Assembly: GCA_038239345.1 (NCBI GenBank)
Contig: JBBSEX010000010.1
Location: 1 to 64,000, forward strand
Direction of reading: 5' to 3'
DNA length: 64,000 bases
DNA from: JBBSEX01 sp038239345
Lineage (GTDB): Bacteria; Acidobacteriota; Terriglobia; Bryobacterales; Bryobacteraceae
Made by a program: the position numbers and the translations under genes. The notes beneath the pieces are model-generated. The model was given only the letters and a program-made list of their open reading frames with translations, was not told where the DNA came from and searched no databases. Of the stretch, positions 7,194-16,074 are shown piece after piece (the first letter of the stretch is position 1; each line of letters begins with the position of its first letter).

Positions 7194-8636
7194 GTGCGAT
7201 TCTTCCTGATTTTCCTGGCATTCGCGTCCCTCGCGGGGTCCGCCGAACCGGCGAACACGACGCCTCGGGTGCCCGCCGCCATCAACACCATTTCGGCGAA
7301 TTCGCTGCGCGGCAACCTGTCGTTCATTGCCTCGGATCTGCTCGAAGGCCGCTATACGCCCTCGCCCGGACTCGATTTGGCCGCAGAGTACATCGCTGCT
7401 CAGTTTCGACGCGCCGGACTTGCGCCTGCCGGTGACGACGGTTATTTTCAAACTGGCAGTTACGTCATCCGCGAGCCCAATTGGAATCAATTTGATCTGA
7501 AGCTTGATAGCGGCGGGAAAGACATTCCGGTTGACAAGGGCGACATTTATCCGCGGCTTACCTCAGCCATCGATCTGGATAATGCCGCCGTAATCCGCTT
7601 CGATCCCCAGACGAACATGGCCGACCTGCAAGGCAAAGTCGTTCTGCTGGAGCTTCTCACTGGCCAGCCGAAGTTTGCAGCGTTCGCTCGATCGTTGCGT
7701 GAATTGGATAAGGTCAAGCCGGCTTTGATCCTCGTGGTCGGCGCGTCGGCTGGACGTTTTGCCAGCCGCAGTCAACTTACGGAAGCCGGCGAGAGTAAGG
7801 AAGCCGCGAATATGATCGCAGTTCGCGGTACACCGCTCATCGGAGACACTCTCCACCTATCGTTGCATGCCGAAGCGCCGCTGGAACGCACCGTTAAGCT
7901 ACGAAATGTGATTGCGGTACTGCCCGGTTCGGATCCAATCTTGAAAGACTCGTACGTTTTACTCACTGCCCACTACGATCACATTGGAACCAAGCCCAGC
8001 GCCGTCGGCGATAAAATCTACAACGGCGCAAATGACGATGGCAGCGGTACGGTATCCGTGATTGAAATCGGCAGTGCATTGGCACGGCTAAGAACCAAAC
8101 CCAAACGGTCCATCGTCTTTATGACTTTCTACGGTGAAGAGATCGGTGGCTTTGGTTCGCGATACTATGCCGCCCATCCCGTCTTTCCGATTGAAAAGAC
8201 CATCGCCGATGTGAACCTGGAACAGATCGGCCGCACCGATTCCACCGAAGGTCCGCAGATCGCGAACGCAACCATAACTGGTTTCACGTTCTCCAGTCTG
8301 CCTGCGACTTTTCAAGCTGCGGGAGCACTCACGGGCATCAAGATTTACAACAATCTAAAAAATGGCGATGCCTACTTCTCGCGCAGCGATAATCAAGCGC
8401 TGGCCAACCTGGGTGTTCCCGCGCATTCGCTTTCCACTGCCTTCGACTATCCGGATTATCACGGCTTGGGCGACCACTGGGAAAAAATCGATTATGACAA
8501 CATGGCGAAAGTCGATCGCATGATTGCTTTAGGCCTCGTCATGCTTGCCAATAGCCCCACGGGACCGAAGTGGAATGCCGCGAATCCAAAGACCGCGAAA
8601 TACATCGAGGCTTGGAAGCAGCACCATCCCAAATAG
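7194..8636 (+). CDS. M28 family zinc metallopeptidase with PA domain
   Basis: A 480-residue exported peptidase. Signal peptide MRFFLIFLAFASLAGSA; a protease-associated (PA) domain at about residues 130-230; then the M28 catalytic domain. The zinc ligands are visible in order: H in LLTAHYDHIG (about 259), D in NGANDDGSG (about 282), the paired Glu of FYGEEIGG (about 315-316, general base plus ligand), D in DVNLEQIG, and H in DYHGLGDHWEKID near the C-terminus. Members are aminopeptidases or glutamate carboxypeptidase-like enzymes. The GTG at 7194 is used; no ATG is close by. Likely periplasmic peptide breakdown. Confidence 0.9.
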   Translation: MRFFLIFLAFASLAGSAEPANTTPRVPAAINTISANSLRGNLSFIASDLLEGRYTPSPGLDLAAEYIAAQFRRAGLAPAGDDGYFQTGSYVIREPNWNQFDLKLDSGGKDIPVDKGDIYPRLTSAIDLDNAAVIRFDPQTNMADLQGKVVLLELLTGQPKFAAFARSLRELDKVKPALILVVGASAGRFASRSQLTEAGESKEAANMIAVRGTPLIGDTLHLSLHAEAPLERTVKLRNVIAVLPGSDPILKDSYVLLTAHYDHIGTKPSAVGDKIYNGANDDGSGTVSVIEIGSALARLRTKPKRSIVFMTFYGEEIGGFGSRYYAAHPVFPIEKTIADVNLEQIGRTDSTEGPQIANATITGFTFSSLPATFQAAGALTGIKIYNNLKNGDAYFSRSDNQALANLGVPAHSLSTAFDYPDYHGLGDHWEKIDYDNMAKVDRMIALGLVMLANSPTGPKWNAANPKTAKYIEAWKQHHPK

Positions 8637-8657
8637 AATGGAAGAATTGGAGGACGG

Positions 8658-9227
8658 ATGCGTCTTTTCACTGCCATCGATCTTCCGCGGGAGATCACCG
8701 ATAGCCTGGAACGTCTGCTGGGGCACCTGCGGCCCCTGGCACAACTGAAGTGGAGCCCCGTTTATAATTTTCACGTTACAACCAAGTTCGTTGGCGAATG
8801 GCCAGAGGCTCGACTGGAAGAACTAAAGACGGCGCTTCGCCAAACGAAGTCTCCTGGAGAGTTCGCCATCCAGGTGTCCGGTCTCGGCTGGTTTCCTAAT
8901 CCTCATAGTCCGCGCGTATTCTGGGCGGGGATTCATGGAGATTCGCATCTAACGGAACTGGCCAGTAATATCGACGAAAACACATCCAAGCTGGGCATTC
9001 CCAAGGAAGAGCGGCCGTACTCACCGCATCTGACTCTGGCTCGCATCAAGGATTCGGTATCTCTCCACGAAATGCAGCGCGCCATCGCCCAACTCGAATC
9101 AGTGGACTTCGGTGAGTTCACCGCCCGCCAGTTTCACTTGTATGTCAGCGAGCCCGGCGCCGCCCACACTGTTTACAAGAAGATCGCCGATTTTCCGCTC
9201 GACCCAATCGGCCGGCACACTTCATGA
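8658..9227 (+). CDS. thpR: RNA 2',3'-cyclic phosphodiesterase (2'-5' RNA ligase family)
   Basis: A 189-residue 2H phosphoesterase. The two HxTx motifs that define the family are present: HVTT at residues 39-42 and HLTL at 124-127, preceded by the typical MRLFTAIDLP start. ThpR hydrolyses 2',3'-cyclic phosphates on RNA ends and can ligate 2'-5' junctions in vitro; it is cytoplasmic. The length is normal for the family. Its TGA overlaps the ATG of plsY by four bases (ATGA), so the two are translationally coupled, as is plsY with gpsA. Confidence 0.92.
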   Translation: MRLFTAIDLPREITDSLERLLGHLRPLAQLKWSPVYNFHVTTKFVGEWPEARLEELKTALRQTKSPGEFAIQVSGLGWFPNPHSPRVFWAGIHGDSHLTELASNIDENTSKLGIPKEERPYSPHLTLARIKDSVSLHEMQRAIAQLESVDFGEFTARQFHLYVSEPGAAHTVYKKIADFPLDPIGRHTS

Positions 9228-9829
9228 TTCCTTTTTTGGCGATTATCGCCGCGTACCTGATCGGCGCTGTTCCATTCGGTTTCCTGCTGGTGAAATGGAC
9301 GACGGGCAACGACGTTCGCACCGCGGGCAGCGGTAATATTGGCGCCACCAACGTCCTTCGTACCACGGGGCGGGGCGCAGGCATCGCGACACTGGTGCTG
9401 GACATCGCCAAAGGATATCTCGCCGTTTGGCTGACCGGATACTTCACCGATCATTCGCCGCTTTGGATGAGCGCCGCCGCCATCGCCGTGATGGCCGGCC
9501 ATGCCTTCCCCGTTTTTCTCGGCTTCCGTGGGGGCAAAGCAGTGGCGAGTTTTGTCGGCGCATTCCTGGCCCTGACGCCGATCCCGCTGCTCTGCGTGCT
9601 TCTGCTGTTTACTGCGGTCGTCTGGCGAACCCGCTTCATATCGCTCGGCTCCATCGTCGCGGCTGGAAGCTTTCCGTTCGGCGTCTGGCTAATTAATCAT
9701 CCGCCCACGCCGGTTTTGGTCGCCGCGTTTTTAGCCGGCGGATTCATCGTCTACCGGCATAAAGAGAACATCGCTCGTCTGCGCGGCGGGACGGAAAACG
9801 TGCTTTCCCTCAGCGGCAGGAAGACGTGA
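9224..9829 (+). CDS. plsY: Acyl-phosphate:glycerol-3-phosphate acyltransferase
   Basis: A 201-residue integral membrane enzyme with about five to six membrane spans. The three PlsY signature loops are seen: SGNIGATNVLRT (residues about 36-47), HAFPVFLGFRGGKAVA (glycine-rich loop) and the C-terminal HKENIARLRGGTE. It transfers an acyl group from acyl-phosphate to sn-glycerol-3-phosphate, the first step of phospholipid synthesis in most bacteria. It overlaps thpR and gpsA by four bases on each side. The pairing with gpsA, which makes its substrate, is a common and sensible operon. Confidence 0.95.
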   Translation: MIPFLAIIAAYLIGAVPFGFLLVKWTTGNDVRTAGSGNIGATNVLRTTGRGAGIATLVLDIAKGYLAVWLTGYFTDHSPLWMSAAAIAVMAGHAFPVFLGFRGGKAVASFVGAFLALTPIPLLCVLLLFTAVVWRTRFISLGSIVAAGSFPFGVWLINHPPTPVLVAAFLAGGFIVYRHKENIARLRGGTENVLSLSGRKT

Positions 9830-10824
9830 ACCGGCTCGCCATCATTGGGGGCGGAAGCTGGGGGACCGCGCTCGCAATCGTTCTAGCGCCGCGCTTCGAA
9901 AGTGTACGGTTTTGGGTGCATCAGCCGGAACTGGCGGAACGAATCGCCGCAACCCGGCAAAACGATGTGTACCTGCCGGGCTTAAATATTCCAGCTAACG
10001 TCATGCCCACCGCGGAACTGAAGGAAGCCGCGGCAGGCGCTAGCATCGTATTAGGAGTGATGCCTTCGCAGCATGCCCGCCGCGTGTATGGCGAGATGCT
10101 TCCCTTTTTATCGCCCGAGATGCGCTTCGTAACCGCTACCAAGGGCCTTGAGAATGGTACTCTGCTTCGAATGTCGCAGGTGATGGAGGCAGTCCTACTG
10201 GAACGCTTTCATCCGCGGATCGCGGTGCTTTCGGGTCCTACCTTCGCTCGAGAAATCGCCGCCCAGGAACCTGCCGCCGTTGTCATTTCCTCTCGCGACA
10301 CCGGTCTTTGTGGAGAGATTCAGACGGCCTTCTCCAGCGCGAGCTTTCGTCTGTATGCCAATCACGATCCGATCGGAGTTGAGGTCGGCGCGGCGGTTAA
10401 GAATGTGATCGCGATCGGCGCCGGTATCTGTCATGGGCTAGGACTCGGCAGCAATTCCGTGGCTGCTTTGATCACTCGTGGCTTGGCCGAAATCACCCGC
10501 CTGGCGATGGCCATGGGGGGAGAATCGCGGACACTCGCCGGACTCGCCGGATTAGGCGACCTTGTCCTCACCTGTACCGGCGATCTGAGTCGTAATCGGA
10601 AGCTCGGAATGGAACTCGCAAAGGGTCGCACACTCCACGAAATTGTAAGCAGTATGACGATGATTGCCGAGGGCGTGCATAGTACTTTCGCGGCAATGGA
10701 TTTGGCGAAAAGATTTAATGTCGAAATGCCGATCACGGGACAAATGTATTGTATTCTCAAGGAAGCAAAACCGCCTATGGAGGCCATCAGGGAGCTGATG
10801 GAGCGGGATCTTAAGAAAGAGTAA
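9826..10824 (+). CDS. gpsA: NAD(P)H-dependent glycerol-3-phosphate dehydrogenase
   Basis: A 332-residue cytoplasmic enzyme that reduces dihydroxyacetone phosphate to sn-glycerol-3-phosphate. The nucleotide-binding loop IIGGGSWGTALA is at residues 5-16. LSGPTFAREIAAQEPAA and the active-site lysine region VGAAVKNVIAIGAGICHGLGLGSNSVAALITRGLAE are typical of GpsA. Starts with GTG inside the plsY stop (GTGA overlap), so translation is coupled. Full family length and no defects seen. Confidence 0.96.
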   Translation: MNRLAIIGGGSWGTALAIVLAPRFESVRFWVHQPELAERIAATRQNDVYLPGLNIPANVMPTAELKEAAAGASIVLGVMPSQHARRVYGEMLPFLSPEMRFVTATKGLENGTLLRMSQVMEAVLLERFHPRIAVLSGPTFAREIAAQEPAAVVISSRDTGLCGEIQTAFSSASFRLYANHDPIGVEVGAAVKNVIAIGAGICHGLGLGSNSVAALITRGLAEITRLAMAMGGESRTLAGLAGLGDLVLTCTGDLSRNRKLGMELAKGRTLHEIVSSMTMIAEGVHSTFAAMDLAKRFNVEMPITGQMYCILKEAKPPMEAIRELMERDLKKE

Positions 10825-10836
10825 TCACTTATAGGG

Positions 10837-10856
10837 AGCCGGCGTGTATGCTGGCT
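10837..10856 (+). terminator. Hairpin after gpsA, possible weak terminator
   Basis: AGCCGGC and GCTGGCT form a 7-bp stem (one G-U pair) around a 6-base loop, 12 bases after the gpsA stop. No T-run follows, so it may be only an mRNA 3'-end stabiliser or chance. Confidence 0.3.
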
Positions 10857-10884
10857 TCGCCGATTTCTCGTCCACTAGACGAAG

Positions 10885-11517
10885 ATGGACCACCTGAATC
10901 TAGCGCAACCTTCTTCACAAGAGCGGGTTGATAGGAATATAGCAACGGTCGCGGCCCTGGAACGGGATGCTGAGCTGATGCTTCGGGTTCGGGACGGCGA
11001 TAGCGTCAGTTTCGGTCTGTTGCTAGAGCGGCATCGTGGGCCAGTGATTCATTTCCTCTACCGGATGGTGCAAAATCAGGCCGTCTCAGAGGAGCTTGCG
11101 CAGGAAGTTTTTTTGCGTGTGTACCGCTCAAGGGGGACGTACGAGCCCACGGCCAAATTCACCACTTGGCTGTTTCGTATCGCCACCCATCTGGCCTTGA
11201 ATTGGATTCGCGATGGAAAGAATGAGAAGAGCCAGCAGAGTCTAGACGAGGAGATGAGCGACGGAACCGCGAAGCAGGTTGCGGACCGTAAGCCTTCCGT
11301 CGAGCAACATCTGGTTGGTCAGGTAAAAGTGAACGAAGTCCGGCGGGCGATAGAGTCTCTGCCGGAAAAACAACGCGCAGCGGTTTTAATGCACAAGTAT
11401 CGCGAGATGGAGTATTCTCAGATCGCTGGTGTATTGAGTTGTTCCGAATCGGCCGTAAAGAGCTTGCTGTTTCGAGCGTATGAAACGCTGCGAAGCCGTT
11501 TGGCTCACATGGCGTAA
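10885..11517 (+). CDS. RNA polymerase sigma factor, ECF subfamily
   Basis: A 210-residue sigma-70 family protein. Region 2 spans about residues 38-110 (FGLLLERHRGPVIHFLYRMVQNQAVSEELAQEVFLRVYRS...FTTWLFRIATHLALNWIRD), and region 4 spans about 145-205 (ESLPEKQRAAVLMHKYREMEYSQIAGVLSCSESAVKSLLFRAYETLR), the helix-turn-helix that reads the -35 box. Its size and lack of regions 1 and 3 place it in the ECF group. The next gene, 22 bases downstream, encodes a zinc-finger-type anti-sigma candidate with a membrane span, the usual arrangement. The 'YSQIAGVLSCSESAVKSL' form is typical of ECF factors in this phylum. Confidence 0.93.
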   Translation: MDHLNLAQPSSQERVDRNIATVAALERDAELMLRVRDGDSVSFGLLLERHRGPVIHFLYRMVQNQAVSEELAQEVFLRVYRSRGTYEPTAKFTTWLFRIATHLALNWIRDGKNEKSQQSLDEEMSDGTAKQVADRKPSVEQHLVGQVKVNEVRRAIESLPEKQRAAVLMHKYREMEYSQIAGVLSCSESAVKSLLFRAYETLRSRLAHMA

Positions 11518-11539
11518 GTGGAGAAAGAAGAGATCGCAA

Positions 11540-12049
11540 ATGCAATGCCCTAGCCGACGGAAAGAAGATGCTGATTTGCTTCTCTCTTTCTGCGCGCAAA
11601 CTCTTGAGCCTGAAAAATCGGCGCCACTTCTGCGGCACATCGCCGAGTGTGCAGATTGCCGGGCGGCCACGGAAGCCCAACTCGCCGTGTGGGACATGCT
11701 GGATTCCTGGGAGGCCGCGCCAATTTCCTCCGACTTCGACGCGAAGCTATACGCAAGGCTTGAGCTGGAACAACCCAATCTCAGCTGGTGGCGTCGCATT
11801 ACGCAACCACTCTCCGCGTTAAGCTGGAAACCGGCATTCTCCATCGGTACGGCGTGCATCGCCATGATCGCCGTTTTTCTGATTCGATCGCCGCAAAGCA
11901 CGCAGTTTGTGCCGGCTGATTCCTCGTCCCAAGTACGTATAGAAAAGGTCGACATCGAAGCGGTGGAGCGCAGCTTGGACGATATGGACATGTTGACGCA
12001 GATTGAGCCCGAACCTAGCGCGAGGGAGAGTAGTCCCAGGAAGTTATAA
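11540..12049 (+). CDS. Putative zinc-finger anti-sigma factor
   Basis: A 169-residue protein that probably holds the preceding ECF sigma factor inactive. Near residues 32-40 it has the ZAS-type motif H-x3-C-x2-C (HIAECADC), with an earlier Cys in LLSFCAQ. A single membrane span (FSIGTACIAMIAVFLI) lies at about residues 95-110, with a short outer domain after it. The ATG at 11540 was preferred to an in-frame ATG at 11480 that lies inside the sigma gene, because the family motif begins shortly after 11540 and GAAGAG precedes it. What signal it senses is unknown. Confidence 0.8.
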   Translation: MQCPSRRKEDADLLLSFCAQTLEPEKSAPLLRHIAECADCRAATEAQLAVWDMLDSWEAAPISSDFDAKLYARLELEQPNLSWWRRITQPLSALSWKPAFSIGTACIAMIAVFLIRSPQSTQFVPADSSSQVRIEKVDIEAVERSLDDMDMLTQIEPEPSARESSPRKL

Positions 12050-12055
12050 CGCGCA

Positions 12056-12556
12056 ATGAAAGTCCGCTGTCCCTTCCCGCTTCATATCGCAATCGTAGTT
12101 GTTGGAACGTTCGCGCCCACGAATTCCAGTGCTCAACCCCGCCATTCCACCATCAACCGGCATCCAGTTCCCGCCCGTGGCAAACATCCGGTGGAAGAAT
12201 TCAAGCAGATGAGTTCGGCTGAACGTGAGAACGCGATTGCCAAGCTTCCCCCTGACCGCCAACAAAAAGTCCGCGATGCACTGCAACGCTGGGATAAGCT
12301 ATCGCCGGAGGAGCGTGACCGCCAACGTGCTTTTAATTCGTTGCCGCCGGAACGCAAGGATGCCGTCAGGCACGCTTATCAACAGTTTCAGAAATTCACA
12401 CCAGAGCGTCAAGTGGCTATTCGCGACGAGCTGCAGCAGATGCACGATATGACCGATTCCGAACGGCATCAACGAATGAACGCGCCGGATTTCAAACAGA
12501 AGTTCAATAAGTCGGAGCGCGAAACAATCGAAGATATGACCGGCGCAACCGAATAG
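12056..12556 (+). CDS. DUF3106-type exported protein
   Basis: A 166-residue protein with a signal peptide (to about residue 27) followed by a charged, helical region. Repeats of a 'LPPxRQQxVRxxxxxWxxLSPEERxRxRxxFxxLPPERKxAVRxxYQQF' style, as in DUF3106 proteins, are clearly visible at residues about 45-125. The function of the family is not known; it is often found beside ECF sigma/anti-sigma pairs. It starts 6 bases after the anti-sigma stop, so the three genes form one unit. A role as periplasmic partner or output of the sigma pathway is possible (inference). Confidence 0.75.
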   Translation: MKVRCPFPLHIAIVVVGTFAPTNSSAQPRHSTINRHPVPARGKHPVEEFKQMSSAERENAIAKLPPDRQQKVRDALQRWDKLSPEERDRQRAFNSLPPERKDAVRHAYQQFQKFTPERQVAIRDELQQMHDMTDSERHQRMNAPDFKQKFNKSERETIEDMTGATE

Positions 12557-12584
12557 CCGCGCTGGTCCGAGCCATTACGGGAGT

Positions 12585-13562
12585 CTATCCCTTAGCCTTC
12601 TTTACGGCTTCAATCAAGGCCGGGACTACCTCAAACAGATCTCCGACAATTCCGTAATCGGCGACTTCAAAAATCGGCGCATTACTATCTTTATTGATGG
12701 CGATGATGGTCTTCGAGCCCTTCATTCCCACCAGATGCTGGATCGCGCCGGAGATTCCGACGGCCATGTAAACCTTCGGCGAAACCGTCTGCCCGGAGCT
12801 TCCTACTTGCCGTTCCATGGGAAGCCACCCGCTGTCGCAGATCGGCCGGGACGCCGCCAACTCCGCACCCAGCACCTTCGCCAGCTCTTCGACAATCGCG
12901 ATATTTTCTTTTTCCTTGATCCCCCGTCCCACCGAAACAATGATCTCGGCCGCCGTTAGATCCACCGCTCGCGCAGACTCCCGGAATGGCTCATGGGGAT
13001 GGTTGCGAATCGCGCTCGCCGTCAATTGCGGAGTTACGTTTTCCACTTCGGCGCTGCCAGCCTGCAGCGTATCCGCGCGGAACGCACCGGCTTGAATGGA
13101 CGCGAAGTATGGCCCCGGTCCCGACAAGCGTACATCGCCGTTCAGCTTGCCTTGAAATAATTGCCTGACGAATAGCGGAGCGCCATTGTCGAGGTGGAAA
13201 CTAATCGCGTCACTCACCAGCACCGTATTGAATCGCGTGGCCAGCTTGGGTGCAAAGTCGCGAACCTGATAGGTATGCGGAAAAAGAACAACCTGCGGAT
13301 TATGCCGCTTGATCAACGGCTCCAGCGCCGCCGTATATCCATCGGGCGTGTAGCTCTCCAACAGATCATGCTCGATGGCATGAACCTTAGCGACATTTTT
13401 AGTTGCCACTTCAGCGGCGAGTGCGCCAATCCCTTTGCCCACAACCGCGGCAAACAGCGGCTTCCCGAGTTCGGCTGCCAGCTTCGCGCCGGCGGCAAGG
13501 GTCTCCCACGACATGCGGTTCATCGCGCCGCCGCGCTGTTCCATGATCACCAGAACGCTCAT
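12585..13562 (-). CDS. etfA: Electron transfer flavoprotein, alpha subunit
   Basis: A 325-residue protein with the ETF alpha layout: an N-terminal alpha/beta domain and the C-terminal FAD-binding domain with VSVGRGIKEKENIAIVEELAKVLGAELAASRPICDSGWLPMERQVGSSGQTVSPKVYMAVGISGAIQHLVGMKGSKTIIAINKDSNAPIFEVADYGIVGD, the family signature. With EtfB it forms a soluble FAD heterodimer that passes electrons from acyl-CoA dehydrogenases and similar enzymes to the quinone pool through ETF:quinone oxidoreductase. The ATG overlaps the etfB stop (ATGA), so synthesis is coupled. Converges with the DUF3106 gene. Confidence 0.96.
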   Translation of the reverse strand: MSVLVIMEQRGGAMNRMSWETLAAGAKLAAELGKPLFAAVVGKGIGALAAEVATKNVAKVHAIEHDLLESYTPDGYTAALEPLIKRHNPQVVLFPHTYQVRDFAPKLATRFNTVLVSDAISFHLDNGAPLFVRQLFQGKLNGDVRLSGPGPYFASIQAGAFRADTLQAGSAEVENVTPQLTASAIRNHPHEPFRESARAVDLTAAEIIVSVGRGIKEKENIAIVEELAKVLGAELAASRPICDSGWLPMERQVGSSGQTVSPKVYMAVGISGAIQHLVGMKGSKTIIAINKDSNAPIFEVADYGIVGDLFEVVPALIEAVKKAKG

Positions 13563-14329
13563 ATAACTCGTACCTCGAACTTCAGTTTCTCAACCAATGC
13601 GGCGGCCGCTGTCTTGGCATCGCCTTCTAAAATCTGAGTCTGCTTGGATCGGTGGGGAAGATAAATACGCTCTATCACCGCGGTCGCTGCCGGAGCCGCC
13701 CCCAACTCGCTCACCTTCACGTTCTTGATCTCTTTCGACTTTGCTTTTTTAATGCCCATCAACGTCGCGTAACGCAGCTTATTGATGCCCGATTGAATTG
13801 TCAGCACCGCTGGCAACGGGATATCCACCTGTTGGAACCATCCATCCTCGAGCTCTCGTTTTACGCGAATCGATCCCTCTTGTTTCACCACTTGCATGAT
13901 GATCGTCGCGTGCGGAAATCCAAGCAACTCAGCCAACACCACGCCAGTCTGCCCGTAGCCGAGATCGTCCGACTGCAAGCCGGTAAGGATCAAGTCTGGC
14001 TTCTCGGCCTTCAAAGCATTGGCGAGCAAATGAGCGACACCCAGGGTATCGAGCGTGGCCAGTCCTTCTTCTTCAATGTGTATCGCCCGATCGGCGCCCT
14101 TCGCCAGTGCCTCGCGAATCGTCTGCGCCGCTCTGGACGGGCCAGCGCAGAGAGCGACCACTTCTCCGCCATGCTTCTCTTTCAGCTGCAAAGCTTCTTC
14201 CAGAGCATAGGCGTCCGGCTCGTTAATCTCAAAACTAAGATCGCCCTCCTGGATCCATCGCCCGCTCGAATCGACGCGGAGCTGGGAGTCGCGGACAGGG
14301 ACTTGCTTGATAGCGACAATGATTTTCAT
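13559..14329 (-). CDS. etfB: Electron transfer flavoprotein, beta subunit
   Basis: A 256-residue protein with the ETF beta hallmarks: MKIIVAIKQVPVRDSQLRVD at the start, NEPDAYALEEALQLKEKHGGEVVALCAGP, and LILTGLQSDDLGYGQTGVVLAELLGFPHAT (AMP-binding and partner-contact region). The C-terminal recognition-loop region PAVLTIQSGINKLRYATLMGIKKAKSKEI is also present. It binds AMP and docks to dehydrogenase partners. The gene lies 65 bases after fabF; the bases just before its ATG (CCCCTTTCAT) show no Shine-Dalgarno match, so its translation signal is weak or atypical. Confidence 0.96.
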   Translation of the reverse strand: MKIIVAIKQVPVRDSQLRVDSSGRWIQEGDLSFEINEPDAYALEEALQLKEKHGGEVVALCAGPSRAAQTIREALAKGADRAIHIEEEGLATLDTLGVAHLLANALKAEKPDLILTGLQSDDLGYGQTGVVLAELLGFPHATIIMQVVKQEGSIRVKRELEDGWFQQVDIPLPAVLTIQSGINKLRYATLMGIKKAKSKEIKNVKVSELGAAPAATAVIERIYLPHRSKQTQILEGDAKTAAAALVEKLKFEVRVI

Positions 14330-14394
14330 ATGAAAGGGGTGGGCGATAGGAGGTGGGTCGAGGTGCTCACATCAAGGCCAACCCCCACCGCCAG

Positions 14395-15633
14395 CTATTC
14401 GAATTTCCTAAAAATCAAACATCCGTTCGTTCCACCAAAGCCGAACGAATTCGTTAGCGCAAAATCGATCTTCATTGGGCGCGCTTCATTCGGAACATAA
14501 TCCAAATCGCACTCGGGATCGGGGTGGAAATGGTTAATCGTTGGCGGCGCAACCTGGTCGCGGATTGCCAACACCGTAATCCCCGCCTCCAGGCCACCGG
14601 CGCCACCCAACAAATGGCCAGTCATTGATTTGGTCGAACTCACCGCTAATTTTTTCGCGTGATCGCCGAAGACCCGCTTCAAGGCAATCGTTTCGATCTT
14701 GTCACCCAGCCCCGTCGAAGTGCCATGCGCGTTTACGTAATCGATAGTATCGGGCTCGATCTTGGCGTCCCGCAGACTGTTCCGCATCACGCGAAATGCG
14801 CCATCTCCGTCCTCCGAAGGTGAGGTGATATGGAACGCATCGCCGCTCATGCCGTAGCCAATGATCTCGGCCAGAATCGGGGCTCCGCGTTTCTTGGCGA
14901 ACTCCAGTTCTTCCAGGATCAGAATGCCCGATCCTTCACCAACGACAAAGCCGTCGCGATCCTTATCCCACGGCCTGCAAGCCGTCTCCGGCGAATCATT
15001 ACGCTGCGATAGAGCGCGCATCGCGGCAAATCCGCCCACTCCCATCGGAGTAATGCAGGCTTCCGCGCCACCGCAAATCATCGCGTCCGCGTCGCCGCGC
15101 TGAATGATCTTGAACGAATCGCCGATTGCGTGCGCACTCGTGGTACACGCGGTGGCGGTGGCCGAATTCGGACCCTTCGCGCCCGTGCGGATAGACACAT
15201 AACCAGACGCTAGATTAATGATAGTGGCGGGAATGAAAAACGGTGAGATACGGCTGGGGCCGCGCTCGAGCAGAATCTTATGCTCACGCTCGATCACTTC
15301 AAATCCCCCGATGCCCGACCCGATATAAACGCCGACGCGCTCTTCATCCTCGGGCGTTACTTTCAGACCGGAAGCTGCCATCGCAAATTCAGCTGCCGCG
15401 ATGGCAAACTGGATGAAGCGCGCCATCTTCTTGATTTCTTTTTTTTCGATGTAGTTTGCCGGGTCGAAGCCCTTGACCTCACCGGCTATCTGGCAATTAA
15501 ACTCGGTAGCATCAAACGCGGTGATGCGGCCAATGCCATTCATCCCGCTGCAAATCGCCTTCCAACATTCGTCAGTGCCTATGCCTACCGAAGTCAGAAG
15601 GCCAACGCCCGTCACCACAACTCTACGTGACAA
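14395..15633 (-). CDS. fabF: 3-oxoacyl-[acyl-carrier-protein] synthase II
   Basis: A 412-residue condensing enzyme of fatty acid elongation. The catalytic Cys-His-His triad is visible: Cys in ATACTTSAHAIGDS, His in NAHGTSTGLGDKIE and His in SMTGHLLGGAGG. The C-terminal NSFGFGGTNGCLIF is also typical. The start is a TTG at 15633 with AGGTGGAG 7 bases upstream; no better ATG exists. It follows acpP by 36 bases, the usual acpP-fabF order. It elongates acyl-ACP with malonyl-ACP in the cytoplasm. Confidence 0.96.
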   Translation of the reverse strand: MSRRVVVTGVGLLTSVGIGTDECWKAICSGMNGIGRITAFDATEFNCQIAGEVKGFDPANYIEKKEIKKMARFIQFAIAAAEFAMAASGLKVTPEDEERVGVYIGSGIGGFEVIEREHKILLERGPSRISPFFIPATIINLASGYVSIRTGAKGPNSATATACTTSAHAIGDSFKIIQRGDADAMICGGAEACITPMGVGGFAAMRALSQRNDSPETACRPWDKDRDGFVVGEGSGILILEELEFAKKRGAPILAEIIGYGMSGDAFHITSPSEDGDGAFRVMRNSLRDAKIEPDTIDYVNAHGTSTGLGDKIETIALKRVFGDHAKKLAVSSTKSMTGHLLGGAGGLEAGITVLAIRDQVAPPTINHFHPDPECDLDYVPNEARPMKIDFALTNSFGFGGTNGCLIFRKFE

Positions 15634-15669
15634 TGTTAAGCTCCACCTGCGCCCGAACCCAGCCCGGTC

Positions 15670-15903
15670 TTATTTCTTCTTGCTCTCAATGTAGTCGACA
15701 GCATCCTTCACGGTCGCTATCTTTTCGGCGTCTTCGTCCGGGATATCCAGATCGAACGCTTCCTCGAATGCCATCACCAATTCGACGATGTCCAAGGAAT
15801 CCGCGCCCAGATCATCCACGAAACTGGCGGTGCTGTCCACCTGGTTCTCATCCACTCCCAATTGCTCTACGATGATCTGCTTTACTTTTTGCTCAACCGA
15901 CAT
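15670..15903 (-). CDS. acpP: Acyl carrier protein
   Basis: A 77-residue acidic protein. DLGADSLDIVELVMAFEE holds the serine (residue 36) that receives the 4'-phosphopantetheine arm. It carries the growing acyl chain in fatty acid synthesis and supplies FabF, encoded next. The ATG at 15903 is favoured by GGGAGGC at 15907-15913; an in-frame TTG at 15915 would add four residues and lose that site. A good promoter (15937-15965) lies just upstream. Confidence 0.97.
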   Translation of the reverse strand: MSVEQKVKQIIVEQLGVDENQVDSTASFVDDLGADSLDIVELVMAFEEAFDLDIPDEDAEKIATVKDAVDYIESKKK

Positions 15904-15936
15904 GACGCCTCCCAATAAATGCCTGCAAACTCATTG

Positions 15937-15965
15937 ATTCTAGCGATCACCGCGTCATACTGCAA
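15937..15965 (-). promoter_or_regulatory. Sigma-70 promoter for acpP-fabF
   Basis: On the minus strand TTGCAG (15960-15965), a 17-base spacer and TAGAAT (15937-15942) make a near-consensus housekeeping promoter. Transcription would begin about 30 bases before the acpP start, leaving room for the GGGAGGC ribosome site. Confidence 0.6.
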
Positions 15966-16074
15966 GTGCAAGATTCACACTTCCAGATGCCTAATGCACC
16001 GCCCGCGGTTCGTCCAATCTCTATGCCTGATGCCCGGAAACCTGATTATGGCAGAAAGCCGCCCGCGTAACCGC

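Noticed and set aside
11480..11539. Longer anti-sigma start overlapping the sigma factor gene
   Set aside because: The ATG at 11540 sits behind GAAGAG and just before the zinc-finger region; the extension merely re-reads the sigma gene in another frame.
13652..14500. A 282-residue open frame antisense to etfB
   Set aside because: etfB is certain in the other strand; this frame is a by-product of codon bias.
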